DNA of 64,000 nucleotides from Burkholderiales bacterium RIFCSPHIGHO2_12_FULL_69_20 (GCA_001770815.1 MESD01000043.1:1-64000); one strand, 5' to 3'; positions 52,531-63,026 are shown, numbered from the stretch's first letter. A program made the numbers and translations. The notes: generated from the sequence alone by a model not told the origin.

Positions 52531-55242
52531 ATGAACGAGAAATACGCCCCCGCCGACGTCGAAGCCGCTGCCCACGCCCACTGGGCGCAGCCGCTTTGGA
52601 ACGGCCATGACGCCTACCGCGTGACCGAAGACCAGAGCCGCCCGAAGTTCTACGCCTGCTCGATGCTGCCCTATCCCAGCGGCAAGCTGCACATGGGCCA
52701 TGTGCGCAACTACACCATCAACGACATGCTCGCGCGCCAGCTGCGCATGAAGGGCATGAACGTGCTGATGCCGATGGGCTGGGACGCCTTCGGCCTGCCG
52801 GCCGAAAACGCAGCGATGAAGAACAAGGTGCCGCCGGCCAAGTGGACCTACGACAACATCGCCCACATGAAGGGCCAGATGCAGGCCATGGGCCTGGCCA
52901 TCGACTGGTCGCGCGAGGTGGCCACCTGCACGCCGCAGTACTACAAGTGGAACCAGTGGCTGTTCCTGAAGATGCTGGCCGCCGGCATCGCCGAGCGGCG
53001 CACCCAGGTGGTGAACTGGGACCCGGTCGACCAGACCGTGCTGGCCAACGAGCAGGTGATCGACGGCCGCGGCTGGCGCAGTGGCGCGCTGATCGAGAAG
53101 CGCGAGATCCCCGGCTATTACCTCAAGATCACCCAGTACGCCGATGAGCTGCTGTCGGCGGTGAACAACCCCGACGACCCGAACTACCTGGCCGGCTGGC
53201 CCGAGCGGGTGCGGCTGATGCAGGAGAACTGGATCGGCAAGAGCGAGGGTGTGCGCTTTGCGTTCCCGCACGACATACGAGATGCCACGGGCAGCTTGAT
53301 CGGCGACGGCCGCATGTGGGTCTTCACCACCCGCGCCGACACCATCATGGGCGTGACCTTCTGCGCCGTGGCGCCCGAACATCCGTTGGCCACGCATGCG
53401 GCTGCGTCCAATCCGGCCGTGGCCACCTTCATCGCCGATTGCGCGCAGGGCGGCAGCACCGAGGCCGAGCTGGCCACGCAGGAGAAGAAGGGCATTCGCA
53501 CCAGCTTGACCGTCACGCACCCGCTGACCGGCGCGGCCGTCGAGGTGTGGGTCGGCAACTACGTGCTGATGAGCTACGGCGACGGCGCGGTGATGGGTGT
53601 GCCGGCGCATGACGAGCGTGATTTCGCCTTTGCCAAGAAGTACGGCCTGGCGATCCGGCAGGTGGTGGCGGTCGACGGCGAGGCCTTCTCGACGGACGCG
53701 TGGGCTGAGCGTTATGCCGACAAGCAGCGCGGTCGCTGCGTCAACAGTGGCGAGCTCACCGGCCTGGCCTTCAAGCCGGCGGTCGCGAAGGTGGCCGAGT
53801 TGCTGGCCGAAAAGAACCTCGGCGAAAAGAAGACCACCTGGCGATTGCGCGATTGGGGCGTCAGCCGCCAGCGCTACTGGGGCACGCCGATCCCCATCAT
53901 CCACTGCGAAGCGCATGGCGCGGTGCCGGTGCCAGAGAAGGATCTGCCGGTGGTGCTGCCCGAGGACTGCATCCCCGACGGCAGCGGCAACCCGCTGAAC
54001 AAGCGCGCCGATTTCCTCAACGTGCCCTGTCCGGTGTGTGGCAAGCCGTCGCGGCGCGAGACCGACACGATGGACACCTTCGTCGACTCGTCGTGGTACT
54101 TCATGCGCTACTGCGATCCGACGAATTCCGATGCGATGGTGGCCGAGGGCACGAAGTACTGGATGCCCGCCACCGGCTCCCAGGCCGGTGGGCCTGGGGT
54201 CGACCAGTACATCGGCGGCATCGAGCACGCCATCCTGCACCTGCTGTACGCCCGCTTCTGGACCAAGGTGATGCGCGACCTGAACCTGGTCACCGTCAGC
54301 GAGCCCTTCACCAAGCTGCTGACCCAGGGCATGGTGCTCAACCACATCTACAGCCGGCGCGGCGACAAGGGCGGCATCGAGTACTTCTGGCCGCACGAGG
54401 TGGAAGACGTGCGCGACGAGAGCGGCAAGGTCAGCCAGGCGCGCGTGAAGGCCGACGGCACACTGGTCGACTACGAGGGCGTGGGCACCATGTCCAAGTC
54501 GAAGAACAACGGCGTCGACCCGCAGGAGTTGATCGACCGCTACGGCGCCGACACGGCCCGGCTGTTCGTGATGTTCGCCAGCCCGCCCGAGCAGACGCTG
54601 GAGTGGAACGACGCTGGCGTCGAAGGCGCGCAGCGCTTCCTCAAGCGGGTGTGGGGCTTCGGCGTGAAGCATGCCGAGACGCTGAAGCGCGTGAACGCCA
54701 CAACAACGGCCAGCAAGCTCAGCGCCACGCCGCTGCGCGCCGAGGCCGCGGCGCTGCGCCGCGAGGTGCACCTGGCACTGCGCCAGGTGAGCCACGACTA
54801 CGACCGCATGCAGTACAACACCGTGGTGTCGGGCTGCATGAAGCTGCTGAATGCGCTGGAAGCCTTCAAGCCCGATGGCAGCGATGGCGATCTGGCGGTG
54901 CTGTGCGAAGGCAGCTCGGTGCTGCTGCGTGCGCTGTACCCGGCCTGCCCGCACATCAGCCACGCGCTGTGGGCGTCGCTCGGCTTCGCCGGCGCCGTGG
55001 GCGATCTGCTCGACGCGCCCTGGCCCGCGGTCGACGAGGCGGCGCTGCTGCAGGACCAGATCGAGCTGGTGCTGCAGATCAGCGGCAAGACGCGCGGCGC
55101 CATCACCGTGGCCGCTGCCGCCGACAAGGCCACGATCGAAGCCACCGCGCTGGCCTCGCCCGAGTTCGCCAGGTTTGCCGAGGGCAAGCCGGCGAAGAAG
55201 GTGATCGTCGTGCCGGGCCGCCTGGTCAACGTGGTGGTCTGA
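52531..55242 (+). CDS. leuS: Leucyl-tRNA synthetase
   Basis: A 903-residue class I synthetase. The HIGH-like motif is HMGH in [16 protein letters not shown]. The editing domain is present ([12 protein letters not shown]), and the zinc-like [24 protein letters not shown] (cited in part) is normal. The second class I motif reads TMSKS rather than KMSKS, in [15 protein letters not shown]. The start at 52531 gives [11 protein letters not shown], the usual opening. It is followed by lptE and holA, as in other Burkholderiales. Confidence 0.96.
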   Translation: MNEKYAPADVEAAAHAHWAQPLWNGHDAYRVTEDQSRPKFYACSMLPYPSGKLHMGHVRNYTINDMLARQLRMKGMNVLMPMGWDAFGLPAENAAMKNKVPPAKWTYDNIAHMKGQMQAMGLAIDWSREVATCTPQYYKWNQWLFLKMLAAGIAERRTQVVNWDPVDQTVLANEQVIDGRGWRSGALIEKREIPGYYLKITQYADELLSAVNNPDDPNYLAGWPERVRLMQENWIGKSEGVRFAFPHDIRDATGSLIGDGRMWVFTTRADTIMGVTFCAVAPEHPLATHAAASNPAVATFIADCAQGGSTEAELATQEKKGIRTSLTVTHPLTGAAVEVWVGNYVLMSYGDGAVMGVPAHDERDFAFAKKYGLAIRQVVAVDGEAFSTDAWAERYADKQRGRCVNSGELTGLAFKPAVAKVAELLAEKNLGEKKTTWRLRDWGVSRQRYWGTPIPIIHCEAHGAVPVPEKDLPVVLPEDCIPDGSGNPLNKRADFLNVPCPVCGKPSRRETDTMDTFVDSSWYFMRYCDPTNSDAMVAEGTKYWMPATGSQAGGPGVDQYIGGIEHAILHLLYARFWTKVMRDLNLVTVSEPFTKLLTQGMVLNHIYSRRGDKGGIEYFWPHEVEDVRDESGKVSQARVKADGTLVDYEGVGTMSKSKNNGVDPQELIDRYGADTARLFVMFASPPEQTLEWNDAGVEGAQRFLKRVWGFGVKHAETLKRVNATTTASKLSATPLRAEAAALRREVHLALRQVSHDYDRMQYNTVVSGCMKLLNALEAFKPDGSDGDLAVLCEGSSVLLRALYPACPHISHALWASLGFAGAVGDLLDAPWPAVDEAALLQDQIELVLQISGKTRGAITVAAAADKATIEATALASPEFARFAEGKPAKKVIVVPGRLVNVVV

Positions 55243-55252
55243 CCGGCAACCG

Positions 55253-55819
55253 ATGCCACGCACCCTGAACGCGCGCCGACGATTCGGCCTCGCCTTGCTG
55301 GCCGGCCTCGCCGGTGGCGGGCTGGCGGGCTGCGGCTTCGAGCTGCGCCAGACGCCACCGCTGCCCTTCAACCGCATCGCGCTGATCGGCTTTGCGGCCC
55401 GCTCGCCGCTGGCCGACGAGCTGCGCGAGCGGCTGGTCGGCACGGTGCAGGTGGTGGCCACGCCCGGCCAGGCCGACGTGGTGCTGCAGGCGCTGGCCGA
55501 CCGGCGCGAGCGCAGCGTGGTGGCGTCCACCGCGGCCGGCCAGGTGCGAGAGCTGCAGCTGCGGGTGAAGTTCGAGTTCCGGCTGAACTCACCCGGCGGG
55601 CGCGAGCTGGTCGGCCCCACCGAGCTGATGCTGTCGCGCGACATGAGCTACAGCGAGAGCTTTGCGCTGGCCAAGGGCCAGGAGGAAGCCGAGCTCTACG
55701 CGGCCATGCAGGCCGACATCGTGCAGCAGGTGCTGCGCCGACTGGCGCGCGCCGATCTTGCCGCACCGCGCGCGGCGGGCGCGACCGCCGCGTCCACCCC
55801 CATGCCAGCCCGCCGCTGA
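55253..55819 (+). CDS. lptE: LPS-assembly lipoprotein LptE
   Basis: A 188-residue outer-membrane lipoprotein. The lipobox LAGC places the lipidated cysteine at C27, followed by GFELRQTPPLPF, the family start. It plugs the LptD barrel in the final step of LPS export. A C-terminal alanine-rich tail is poorly conserved. It lies ten bases after leuS and is followed by holA. Confidence 0.92.
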   Translation: MPRTLNARRRFGLALLAGLAGGGLAGCGFELRQTPPLPFNRIALIGFAARSPLADELRERLVGTVQVVATPGQADVVLQALADRRERSVVASTAAGQVRELQLRVKFEFRLNSPGGRELVGPTELMLSRDMSYSESFALAKGQEEAELYAAMQADIVQQVLRRLARADLAAPRAAGATAASTPMPARR

Positions 55820-55835
55820 CCCGAGGCCCACCGCC

Positions 55836-56942
55836 ATGCAATTGCGCGCCGACCAGCTGACGCAGCACCTCGCCCGCGGCCTGCAGCCGCTCTACACCGT
55901 GCATGGCGACGAGCCGCTGCTGGCGCAAGAGGCGGGCGATGCGATCCGCGCGGCCGCGCGCGCGGCGGGTTATGTCGAGCGCAAGGTATTCAGCGTCAGC
56001 GGCGCGCATTTCGACTGGTCGGGCCTGCTGGGCGCGGCGCAGGCGATGAGCCTGTTCGCCGAGCGCCAGCTGATCGAGATCCGCATCCCCAACGGCAAGC
56101 CGGGCAAGGACGGCAGCGAGGCGCTGCAGCGCTATTGCGCCCACCTGTCGGACGACGTACTCACCATCGTGCACCTGCCCCGCCTCGACCGCCAGCAGCA
56201 GCAGGGCGCGTGGTTCGGCGCGCTCGACCAGGCGGGTGTCAGCATCGCCGTGCAGCCGGTCGAGCGCCGCGAGTTGCCGGCCTGGATCGCCCGGCGCCTG
56301 GCCGCGCAAGGCCAGCGTGTGGCCGAAGGCGAATCGGGCCAGCAGACGCTGGCCTTTTTCGCCGACCGGGTGGAAGGCAACCTGCTGGCCGCGCATCAAG
56401 AGCTGCAGAAGCTGGCGCTGCTGTACCCGGCCGGCGAGCTGGCCTTCGAGCAGGTGGAGTCGGCCGTGCTGAACGTGGCGCGCTACGACGTGTTCAAGCT
56501 CGGCGAGGCGGTGCTGGCCGGCCAGACGGCGCGTGTGCTGCGCATGCTCGACGGCCTGCGCGCCGAGGGCGAGGCCGCGGTGCTGGTGCACTGGGGCCTG
56601 GCCGAGGACATCCGCGCGCTCAAGCGGGTGAAGGAGTCACTGGCCCAGGGCAAGCCGCTGCCGATGGCCTTCAACGAGAGCCGGGTCTGGGGCGTCAAGC
56701 AGCGCCTGTACGAGCGGGTGCTGCCGCTGCTGGCCGAGCACCAGCTGGCGCACCTGGTCGAAGCCGCCAGCATCTGCGACGGCGTGATCAAGGGCCTGAA
56801 ACACCCGCTGTGGCCGCTGGACCCCTGGGACGCGCTGCGCCGGCTGGCGTTGCTGCTGGTGCAGGCGGTGGCCATCCCGCCGGCGCCGCGCGGCAAGGCG
56901 CCGCTGCTGCGTGTGGGCCCGCGGCTGGCGCTGGAAGCCTAG
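55836..56942 (+). CDS. holA: DNA polymerase III delta subunit
   Basis: A 368-residue clamp-loader delta subunit. The N-terminal LYTVHGDEPLLAQEAGDAIR is characteristic, as are EIRIPNGKPGKDGSEAL and the central FFADRVEGNLLAAHQELQKL. It opens the beta sliding clamp in the replication holoenzyme. The ATG at 55836 follows lptE by 16 bases. It ends the bamE-to-holA run. Confidence 0.94.
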   Translation: MQLRADQLTQHLARGLQPLYTVHGDEPLLAQEAGDAIRAAARAAGYVERKVFSVSGAHFDWSGLLGAAQAMSLFAERQLIEIRIPNGKPGKDGSEALQRYCAHLSDDVLTIVHLPRLDRQQQQGAWFGALDQAGVSIAVQPVERRELPAWIARRLAAQGQRVAEGESGQQTLAFFADRVEGNLLAAHQELQKLALLYPAGELAFEQVESAVLNVARYDVFKLGEAVLAGQTARVLRMLDGLRAEGEAAVLVHWGLAEDIRALKRVKESLAQGKPLPMAFNESRVWGVKQRLYERVLPLLAEHQLAHLVEAASICDGVIKGLKHPLWPLDPWDALRRLALLLVQAVAIPPAPRGKAPLLRVGPRLALEA

Positions 56943-56957
56943 CGAAGCACGCTGCCC

Positions 56958-56979
56958 GACCGGCGCGCCGCCGCCGGTC
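56958..56979. terminator. Possible shared terminator hairpin between holA and ghrA
   Basis: GACCGGCG and CGCCGGTC form a perfect 8-base stem with a six-base loop between the convergent genes, touching the ghrA stop codon. There is no T-run, so it may be a weak or Rho-assisted end. Confidence 0.4.
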
Positions 56980-57940
56980 AATAACCCGCGTCGCGGGCGA
57001 CCAGGTTGGCCAGCGGCAGGCCGCGGGCCAGCGCTTCGACGTTGCGCGCCACCACCGCCGACGCGCTGCGCGCATCGGTCAGCGCCGCCACATGCGGCAG
57101 CAGCACCACGCGCGGGTGCTGCCAGTACGGGTGATCGGCGGCCAGCGGCTCGTGGGCGAACACATCCAGCACCGCCTGGCCGATCTGCCCACTGGCCAGC
57201 GCGGCCAGCAGGTCGGCATCGATCAGATGCGCGCCGCGCGCCAGGTTCACCAAGCCGGCGCCACGCGGCAGCTGGGCCAGCAGCGTCGCGTCGATCAGCC
57301 CGCGGGTGTCGGGCGTCAGCGGCAGCAGGTTGATCAGCACCTGCGCCTGCGCCAGGGCGCCCGGCAGTGCCGCCGCGCCACGGTGCACCGTGACGCCGGC
57401 CGGCGCCTCGGCGCCAAGGTCTGCGCCGCCATCACCCACCGCGCGCCGCCAGGCCGACACCGGGTAGCCCTGCTGCACCAGCCGGCGCGCCACCGCCCGG
57501 CCCATCTGGCCCAGGCCCAGCACCAGCACCGGCACCTCGTCGGCGCGGCGCTGCGGCTGCTGCCGCCATTCGCCGGCGTGCTGCTGGCGGGCATAACCGA
57601 AGAAGCCGCGGTGCAGCGCCAGCGTGGCCCACAGCGCGGTCTCGGCCATCGCCTCGTTCATCGCCGGATCGACCATGCGCGCGATCGGCACGCCCGGCGG
57701 CAGCGTGGCGTCGGCCAGCAACCGGTCGACGCCGGCCCACAGGCTCTGGATCAGCCGCAGCCCCGGCAGCTCGTCCAGGCTGCCCGGCGGCGGATTGGCG
57801 ACGATGGCGGCGTGGATCTCGGCGTCGTCCACCTCGCCACGGGCCAGGCACAGGCGGTGGCCGGGCATGGCGGCACGCAGGGCGGTGGCCCATTCATCAC
57901 GCTCGGCCTCATCGAAGGCACCGATCAGCAGCAGGTTCAT
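56978..57940 (-). CDS. ghrA: 2-hydroxyacid dehydrogenase, GhrA-like glyoxylate/hydroxypyruvate reductase
   Basis: A 320-residue D-2-hydroxyacid dehydrogenase. The NAD(P) motif VLGLGQMGRAVARRL is near residue 145. The catalytic arginine lies in NLARGAHLIDADLL, the acid in the FAHEPL region and the histidine in LLPHVAALTD. It reduces glyoxylate or hydroxypyruvate. The start at 57940 overlaps the pncC stop by 4 bases, so it is coupled to it. Confidence 0.88.
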   Translation of the reverse strand: MNLLLIGAFDEAERDEWATALRAAMPGHRLCLARGEVDDAEIHAAIVANPPPGSLDELPGLRLIQSLWAGVDRLLADATLPPGVPIARMVDPAMNEAMAETALWATLALHRGFFGYARQQHAGEWRQQPQRRADEVPVLVLGLGQMGRAVARRLVQQGYPVSAWRRAVGDGGADLGAEAPAGVTVHRGAAALPGALAQAQVLINLLPLTPDTRGLIDATLLAQLPRGAGLVNLARGAHLIDADLLAALASGQIGQAVLDVFAHEPLAADHPYWQHPRVVLLPHVAALTDARSASAVVARNVEALARGLPLANLVARDAGY

Positions 57941-58461
57941 CGTGAGACTCCCGGCAACAAAGGCAGTCGGTCGATCAGGCCTTGCAGCGCGTCCACCAGG
58001 GTGGCCTGGCGCACCGCCGAGCGGTCGCCGGCGAAGCGCTGCAGCCGCGCGTCGGTGGCCACGCTGCCGGCCGCGTCGCGCCAGGCCCAGGCCAGCCACA
58101 CCGTGCCCACCGGCTTGGCCACGCTGCCACCGCCCGGCCCGGCCACGCCGGTGACGGCCACGCTCAGCTGCGTGGGTGAGCGGGCCAGCACCCCGGCCGC
58201 CATCGCGCGCGCCACCGGCTCGCTGACGGCGCCGTGCGCCTCGATCAGCGCGGCCGGCACGCCCAGCAGCTCGGTCTTGGCGGCGTTGCTGTAGCTGACG
58301 ATGCCACGCTCGAACCAGTCGCTGGAGCCCGCCAGCTCGGTGCAGGCGCCGGCGATCAGGCCACCGGTGCAGCTCTCGGCGCTGGCGATCATCGCGCCGC
58401 GCGCGCGCAGGCCATCGGCCAGCAAAGCCACAAGGGTCTCGATGCGGGCAGCGCTCACCAT
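57937..58461 (-). CDS. pncC: Nicotinamide-nucleotide amidase PncC (CinA C-terminal domain)
   Basis: A 174-residue stand-alone CinA C-terminal domain. The family motifs SAESCTGGLIAGACT and VTGVAGPGGGS with KPVGTVWLAW are intact. It converts nicotinamide mononucleotide to nicotinate mononucleotide in pyridine-nucleotide recycling. It overlaps pgpA by 7 bases. The N-terminal molybdopterin-like domain of full CinA is absent, as in many proteobacteria. Confidence 0.93.
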   Translation of the reverse strand: MVSAARIETLVALLADGLRARGAMIASAESCTGGLIAGACTELAGSSDWFERGIVSYSNAAKTELLGVPAALIEAHGAVSEPVARAMAAGVLARSPTQLSVAVTGVAGPGGGSVAKPVGTVWLAWAWRDAAGSVATDARLQRFAGDRSAVRQATLVDALQGLIDRLPLLPGVSR

Positions 58462-59039
58462 GGCAGCCGGTGCCACAGGGCGATCACCAGCAGCGTGCAC
58501 AACGCCGCCACCAGGTCGTCGAACAGGATGCCGAAGCCCTGGCGCCAGCCGATGGCCTGGCCCGGCCGCAGCTTGCACAGCCGGTCGGCCCAGCCCACCG
58601 GCCCGGGCTTGGCGGCGTCGAAGTAGCGGAACAGCCCGAAGGCCACCGCCTGCGCCAGCAGCCCGGCCGGCATCACCAGCCACAGCACGATCCAGAAGGC
58701 CACCACCTCGTCCCAGACGATGACGCCGGGGTCGGCGGTGCGCAGGTGCTGCGCGGTGCGGGTGCAGGCCCACCAGCCCAGCGGCAGCGACAGCGCGATG
58801 ACCGCCGCCCACTGCCCGTCGCTGAGGAATCGATCGAAGATGACGAAGGCCGCCCAGGCCCACAGCGTGCCCACCGTGCCCGGCGCCACCGGCGACAAGC
58901 CGCTGCCGAAGCCCAGCGCCAGCCAGCGCGCCGGGTGGCCCAGCATGAAGGCGGCAGTGGCGCGGCGCGGCGCGGTGTTTGGCGCCGGCGGCGCGGCGGC
59001 CGGCACCACCGGTGCGACGGGCAGGGTCGTGTCGGTCAT
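58455..59039 (-). CDS. pgpA: Phosphatidylglycerophosphatase A
   Basis: A 194-residue membrane phosphatase that makes phosphatidylglycerol from its phosphate. Family blocks are GFGSGLSPVAPGTVGTLWAW, VWDEVVAFWIVLW and the final WRQGFGILFDDLVAAL. A proline- and alanine-rich N-terminal lead of about 30 residues precedes the core. It overlaps thiL by 4 bases and pncC by 7. Confidence 0.93.
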   Translation of the reverse strand: MTDTTLPVAPVVPAAAPPAPNTAPRRATAAFMLGHPARWLALGFGSGLSPVAPGTVGTLWAWAAFVIFDRFLSDGQWAAVIALSLPLGWWACTRTAQHLRTADPGVIVWDEVVAFWIVLWLVMPAGLLAQAVAFGLFRYFDAAKPGPVGWADRLCKLRPGQAIGWRQGFGILFDDLVAALCTLLVIALWHRLPW

Positions 59040-60019
59040 GCGTCGGGCCCGTCCTTGAAATGGTCGAAGGCCTGCAGCACCAGCGGCAGCGCCACGCCCT
59101 GCGCGTCGACCAGCCGCAGCCCGGGTGATGCCTCGATGCGGCCGATGCAGGCCACGGCCACACCCGCTTGGGCGGCGGCCGCACGCACGCGAGCCTCGGC
59201 CTCGGGCGGCGCGCTGAACAGCAGCTCGTAGTCATCACCACCGGCCAGCGCGCATTGCAGCTGCCGGGCGCGCGGCTGGCGCGCCAGCACCGGGCTGATC
59301 GGCAAGGCATCGACCTGCAGCACCGCGCCCACGCCCGAGCGCTGCAGCACATGGCCCAGGTCGCCCACCAGGCCGTCGCTCAGGTCGATGGCCGCGCTGG
59401 CCACGCCACGCAGGCCCAGGCCCAGCGCCACGCGCGGCTGCGGCTGCTCCATCGCGCGGCGCACCGCCTCGAAGTCGTCACCGGCCAAGCTGACATGGCC
59501 ACGAAACACCTCCAGCGCCAGCCGGGCGTCGCCCACGCCGCCGCCCACCTCGTGGCTGACCCACAGCGTTTCGCCCGCGCGTGCACCGTCACGCCGCAGC
59601 GCCTGGCCCGGCGGCACCTCGCCGAACACGGTGATGCACAGGTTCAGCGGCCCGGCGGTGGTGTCGCCGCCCACCAGCTCGATGCCATGCACGTCGGCCA
59701 GGTCGAACAGGCCCTGCGCCAAGCCGGCCAGAAAGGCCTCGTCGACCCGCGGCATGGCCAGTGCCAGCGTGAAGGCCACCGGCCGCGCGCCGCAGGCGGC
59801 CAGGTCGCTCAGGTTCACCGCCAGGGCCTTGTGGCCCAGCCGCTCGGGCCGCACCGTGGACAGGAAGTGCCGGCCTTCGACCAGCATGTCGCTGGACACG
59901 GCCCACTGCAGGCCCACGGCCGGCTGCAGCAGCGCGCAGTCGTCGCCCACGCCCAGCACCGCGCGCGGCGTGGGGCGGGTGAAGTACTTGGCTATCAGGT
60001 CGAATTCGCCCAGGGACAT
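59036..60019 (-). CDS. thiL: Thiamine-monophosphate kinase
   Basis: A 327-residue kinase that makes thiamine diphosphate from the monophosphate. The N-terminus MSLGEFDLIAKYFTRP and the ATP/metal block GVGDDCALLQP are characteristic. NLSDLAACGARPVAFTLALA and the C-terminal ALAGGDDYELLFSAP complete the family pattern. ATG 60019 is chosen because it gives the standard opening. It heads a thiL-pgpA-pncC-ghrA set joined by 4- to 7-base overlaps. Confidence 0.95.
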   Translation of the reverse strand: MSLGEFDLIAKYFTRPTPRAVLGVGDDCALLQPAVGLQWAVSSDMLVEGRHFLSTVRPERLGHKALAVNLSDLAACGARPVAFTLALAMPRVDEAFLAGLAQGLFDLADVHGIELVGGDTTAGPLNLCITVFGEVPPGQALRRDGARAGETLWVSHEVGGGVGDARLALEVFRGHVSLAGDDFEAVRRAMEQPQPRVALGLGLRGVASAAIDLSDGLVGDLGHVLQRSGVGAVLQVDALPISPVLARQPRARQLQCALAGGDDYELLFSAPPEAEARVRAAAAQAGVAVACIGRIEASPGLRLVDAQGVALPLVLQAFDHFKDGPDA

Positions 60020-60081
60020 GGGCGGGATTGTGTCGCAGGCCTGCGCTATCGGCCCGGCGGCGCGGGCGCGCTCACGCCGGG

Positions 60082-60744
60082 TCAGGCCGGATCGTCGCGC
60101 AGCAGGTTGGCCAGCTCGACGGCCGAGCGCACGTTCATCTTGTCGAACAGCCGGGCGCGGTGCACTTCCACCGTGCGCACGCTGATGTCCAACTCGTCGG
60201 CGATCAGCTTGTTGGCCAGGCCGGCAACCACGCACGCCATCACCTCTCGTTCACGCTCGGTCAGCTCGGCCAGCAGCTTGTGCAGTGTCTTGCGGCCGCG
60301 CCGGCGCTGGATCGCTTCGCCGCTGGCCGCCAGTGCCTGCACCACCCGGTCGACCAGCGCGTTGTCGGAAAACGGCTTTTCGACGAAATCGAAGGCCCCG
60401 CGCTTGACCGCCGCCACCGCGGTGGGCACGTCGCCATGGCCGGTGAGAAAGATCACCGGCAGCGCCTCGATCAGCCCGCGCTCGATCAGCCGCTCGAACA
60501 GCACCAGCCCGCTGGTGCCGGGCATGCGCACGTCCAGCAGCAGGCACGAGGGCGCGTCGGGCCAGCCGCCGGCCAGATCGCGCGTGGCGAGAAAGGCCTC
60601 GAAGGCCTCGGCATGGGCATGGCCCTCGGACAGCAGCCGGCGTGAGCGCAGCAGCCAGGCCAGCGCCTCGCGCACCACGGTCTCGTCATCGACCAGGTAG
60701 ACCATCGGCAGGCCCAGCGGGGGCGATACGACAGGGGCCATCAT
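60082..60744 (-). CDS. DctR/FixJ-type response regulator
   Basis: A 220-residue NarL/FixJ regulator. The receiver's phosphoacceptor is D71 in LLLDVRMPGTSG, with K in VEKPFSD. A LuxR-type HTH covers about 156-215 (LTEREREVMACVVAGLANKLIADEL). It pairs with the upstream PAS histidine kinase 101 bases away. The pair resembles DctS/DctR (C4-dicarboxylate) and TodS/T-like systems; no transporter is adjacent, so the signal is open. Confidence 0.9.
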   Translation of the reverse strand: MMAPVVSPPLGLPMVYLVDDETVVREALAWLLRSRRLLSEGHAHAEAFEAFLATRDLAGGWPDAPSCLLLDVRMPGTSGLVLFERLIERGLIEALPVIFLTGHGDVPTAVAAVKRGAFDFVEKPFSDNALVDRVVQALAASGEAIQRRRGRKTLHKLLAELTEREREVMACVVAGLANKLIADELDISVRTVEVHRARLFDKMNVRSAVELANLLRDDPA

Positions 60745-60845
60745 GGGCGGAGTATCCGGCAAGCGCGGGCAGATCAGCGCACCGGCACACCCGGTGCAGC
60801 CGGCTCGACGGCGGGCGGCGTCGGTGGTGGCAAAGCCGGCGGCGC

Positions 60846-62948
60846 CTATGGTGGTGTTGAAGGCGACACCAGCAGCGGCAGCGTGAAGTGGAACGCGGTG
60901 CCACCGGCGCTGTCGGCGCTGTCGGCGGACACACCCGGCCGCGGCGGCAGGTTCTCGAAGTCCATCGCGCCGCCGTGCTGCTCGACCACCGTGCGGCACA
61001 GCGACAGGCCCAACCCCATGCCCTCGGGCTTGGTGGTGAAGAAGGGCGTGAACAGGCGCTGTGCCACCTCGGCGGGGATGCCCGGCCCGGCGTCGATCAC
61101 CGAGAACACCGCCCAGCGGCCCTGCGCCTCGGGCACCCGCCGCACCCGCAGCGTCAGCACCCGATCGGCCAGCGGCGTGGCGCCGTCCATCGCCTGGATG
61201 CCGTTGCGCGCCAGGTTCAGCAGCACCTGCTCGACCATGGTGCGGTCCACCTTCAGCCGCGGCACCGGCTGCGCCACGTCCACCGCCACCCGCACACCCA
61301 CCTTGCGCGCCTGCAGCCGCACCAGCGGCAGCACCGATTCGATCAACACGTCGGCGGCGATGACCTCGTGCGCCTGGTGCCGGCGGCGCACGAAGTCGTG
61401 CACGCTCTTGATCACCCGGCCGGCGCGCTCGGCCTGCTCGGAGATGCGCTCGAGTGCATGGCGCAGCGAGGGCAGCAGCTCGGGATCGGTCGCCCCCCCC
61501 GGCAGCGGCGCGTCCATCAGGTTGAGCGAGCCGGTGGCGTAGCTGGCGATGGCCGACAGCGGCTGGTTCAGCTCGTGGCTCAGCAGCGAGGCCATCTCGC
61601 CCACGCTGGCCAGCCGGGCGGTGGCCTGCAGCCGCTCCTGCTGCTGGCGCGAGAGCTCTTCGACCCGGCGCTGCGCCGACAGGTCGAGCACCGCGCTCAT
61701 CCAGCCGGTCTGCTTGCCGGTGCCGGTGACCAGCGGTGCCTCGTAGATCATCACCGGAAAGCGCTCGCCGTTCTTGCGCATGAAAACCGTCTCGTAGCCT
61801 TCGTGCGGCGTGTCGGTCTCGGTGGCCGCGGCCAGTCGCTCGGCCTGGCGGCGCTGGTATTCAGCCACCTGCTCGGGCGGCCAGTAGGGGGGCAACGTGG
61901 CCTGCTGCAGCTCGTCGGCGCTGTAGCCCACCATCGTGCAGAAGGCCGGGTTGACGTAGACAATGCGGCCCTGCCGGTCACGCGCACGCAGCCCGGTGAG
62001 CAGCGAATCCTCCATCGCGCGGCGAAACGCCAGCGATTCGGCCAGCGCCTCTTCGGCGGCATGCCGCCGCCGGCCATCGCGCACCAGCAGCACCACCACC
62101 ACGCTCAGGGCCAGCGACAGGCCCAGCACCAGCGCGGTGGCCAGGTTGGGGATCAGGCTGGGCGCGCGCTCCATCGCATCCACCCGCAGCTGCAGCGGCA
62201 CGCCGGGCAGGTCGACCAGCCGCTCGGCAACGAACACACCGGCGCCGCGCACCGCCCCGCTGCGCGCCAGCCGGGTGCCGTCCCCCTCGACGAACGACAG
62301 CTCGTGGCTGCGGCCGATCTCGGCGCCCAGCACTTCGTCGAGCAACTGCGGCAACAGCAGCGTGGCCACGGTGAAACCCACCAGCTCACCCGACGCCTGC
62401 AGCGGCACGCAGACATCGACCGCCTCCAGCCCCAGGCCGCCGGGCAGGGGCACGAACTGGCTGCGCGAGAACACCGGCGACATCAAGCGCTGTGCGGTGT
62501 TGCAGGCCACCTCGGCCTCCACCTCCATCTCGGCGCGCGGCAGTTGCGAGAACAGCGGCTCGAGAAACGGCGTCTCGGCCGCCTCGACGATGCGCAGGCG
62601 CTGGTCGCGGCGCTCCAGCCGGCCGATCTCGCGCTGGCTGCGCAGCAGCACGTCGGCATGGCGCTGCCAGGCCTGGGCATCGCCGGCGGGCACCTGCAAG
62701 CCCTGCATGCCTTGCAGCACCAGCTGGGTGCGGCGGCGGATCTCGCCCTGGACCGCGGCGGCCACGTCCTCGGTGCGCTCCAGCGCGCGCGCCTGTTCGT
62801 AGCGCAGCGTCAGCACCACCAGCAGCGATTGCGCCACGCCCAGCAGCACCACCAGCACCCCCCACAGCAGCAGGCGGGGAGAGCGGCGGCCGGCCGGGGG
62901 TGGCGCGGGTGGCGGTGGTGCAAAGTGGGGCGCGGCGGACACGGTCAT
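60846..62948 (-). CDS. Membrane PAS sensor histidine kinase (DctS-like)
   Basis: A 700-residue sensor. Membrane helices lie at about 25-48 and 262-288, enclosing a periplasmic sensing region of about 210 residues. A PAS domain follows (RDRQGRIVYVNPAFCTMVGYS). The HisKA domain has the phosphorylated H458 in LLSHELNQPLSAIASYATG, and an HATPase ends the protein (DAGPGIPAEVAQRLFTPFFTTKPEGMG, quoted in outline). The HELNQPL form is typical of the DctS/FixL group. The N-terminal 22 residues are proline-rich. Confidence 0.92.
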   Translation of the reverse strand: MTVSAAPHFAPPPPAPPPAGRRSPRLLLWGVLVVLLGVAQSLLVVLTLRYEQARALERTEDVAAAVQGEIRRRTQLVLQGMQGLQVPAGDAQAWQRHADVLLRSQREIGRLERRDQRLRIVEAAETPFLEPLFSQLPRAEMEVEAEVACNTAQRLMSPVFSRSQFVPLPGGLGLEAVDVCVPLQASGELVGFTVATLLLPQLLDEVLGAEIGRSHELSFVEGDGTRLARSGAVRGAGVFVAERLVDLPGVPLQLRVDAMERAPSLIPNLATALVLGLSLALSVVVVLLVRDGRRRHAAEEALAESLAFRRAMEDSLLTGLRARDRQGRIVYVNPAFCTMVGYSADELQQATLPPYWPPEQVAEYQRRQAERLAAATETDTPHEGYETVFMRKNGERFPVMIYEAPLVTGTGKQTGWMSAVLDLSAQRRVEELSRQQQERLQATARLASVGEMASLLSHELNQPLSAIASYATGSLNLMDAPLPGGATDPELLPSLRHALERISEQAERAGRVIKSVHDFVRRRHQAHEVIAADVLIESVLPLVRLQARKVGVRVAVDVAQPVPRLKVDRTMVEQVLLNLARNGIQAMDGATPLADRVLTLRVRRVPEAQGRWAVFSVIDAGPGIPAEVAQRLFTPFFTTKPEGMGLGLSLCRTVVEQHGGAMDFENLPPRPGVSADSADSAGGTAFHFTLPLLVSPSTPP

Positions 62949-63026
62949 GCTGACCGGCAGTATTCCCCGCCGCGCCCGGCCCGGGCCTACGCAGTTGTGC
63001 GCATGGCCCAGGCCGGTGCGGCAGGC

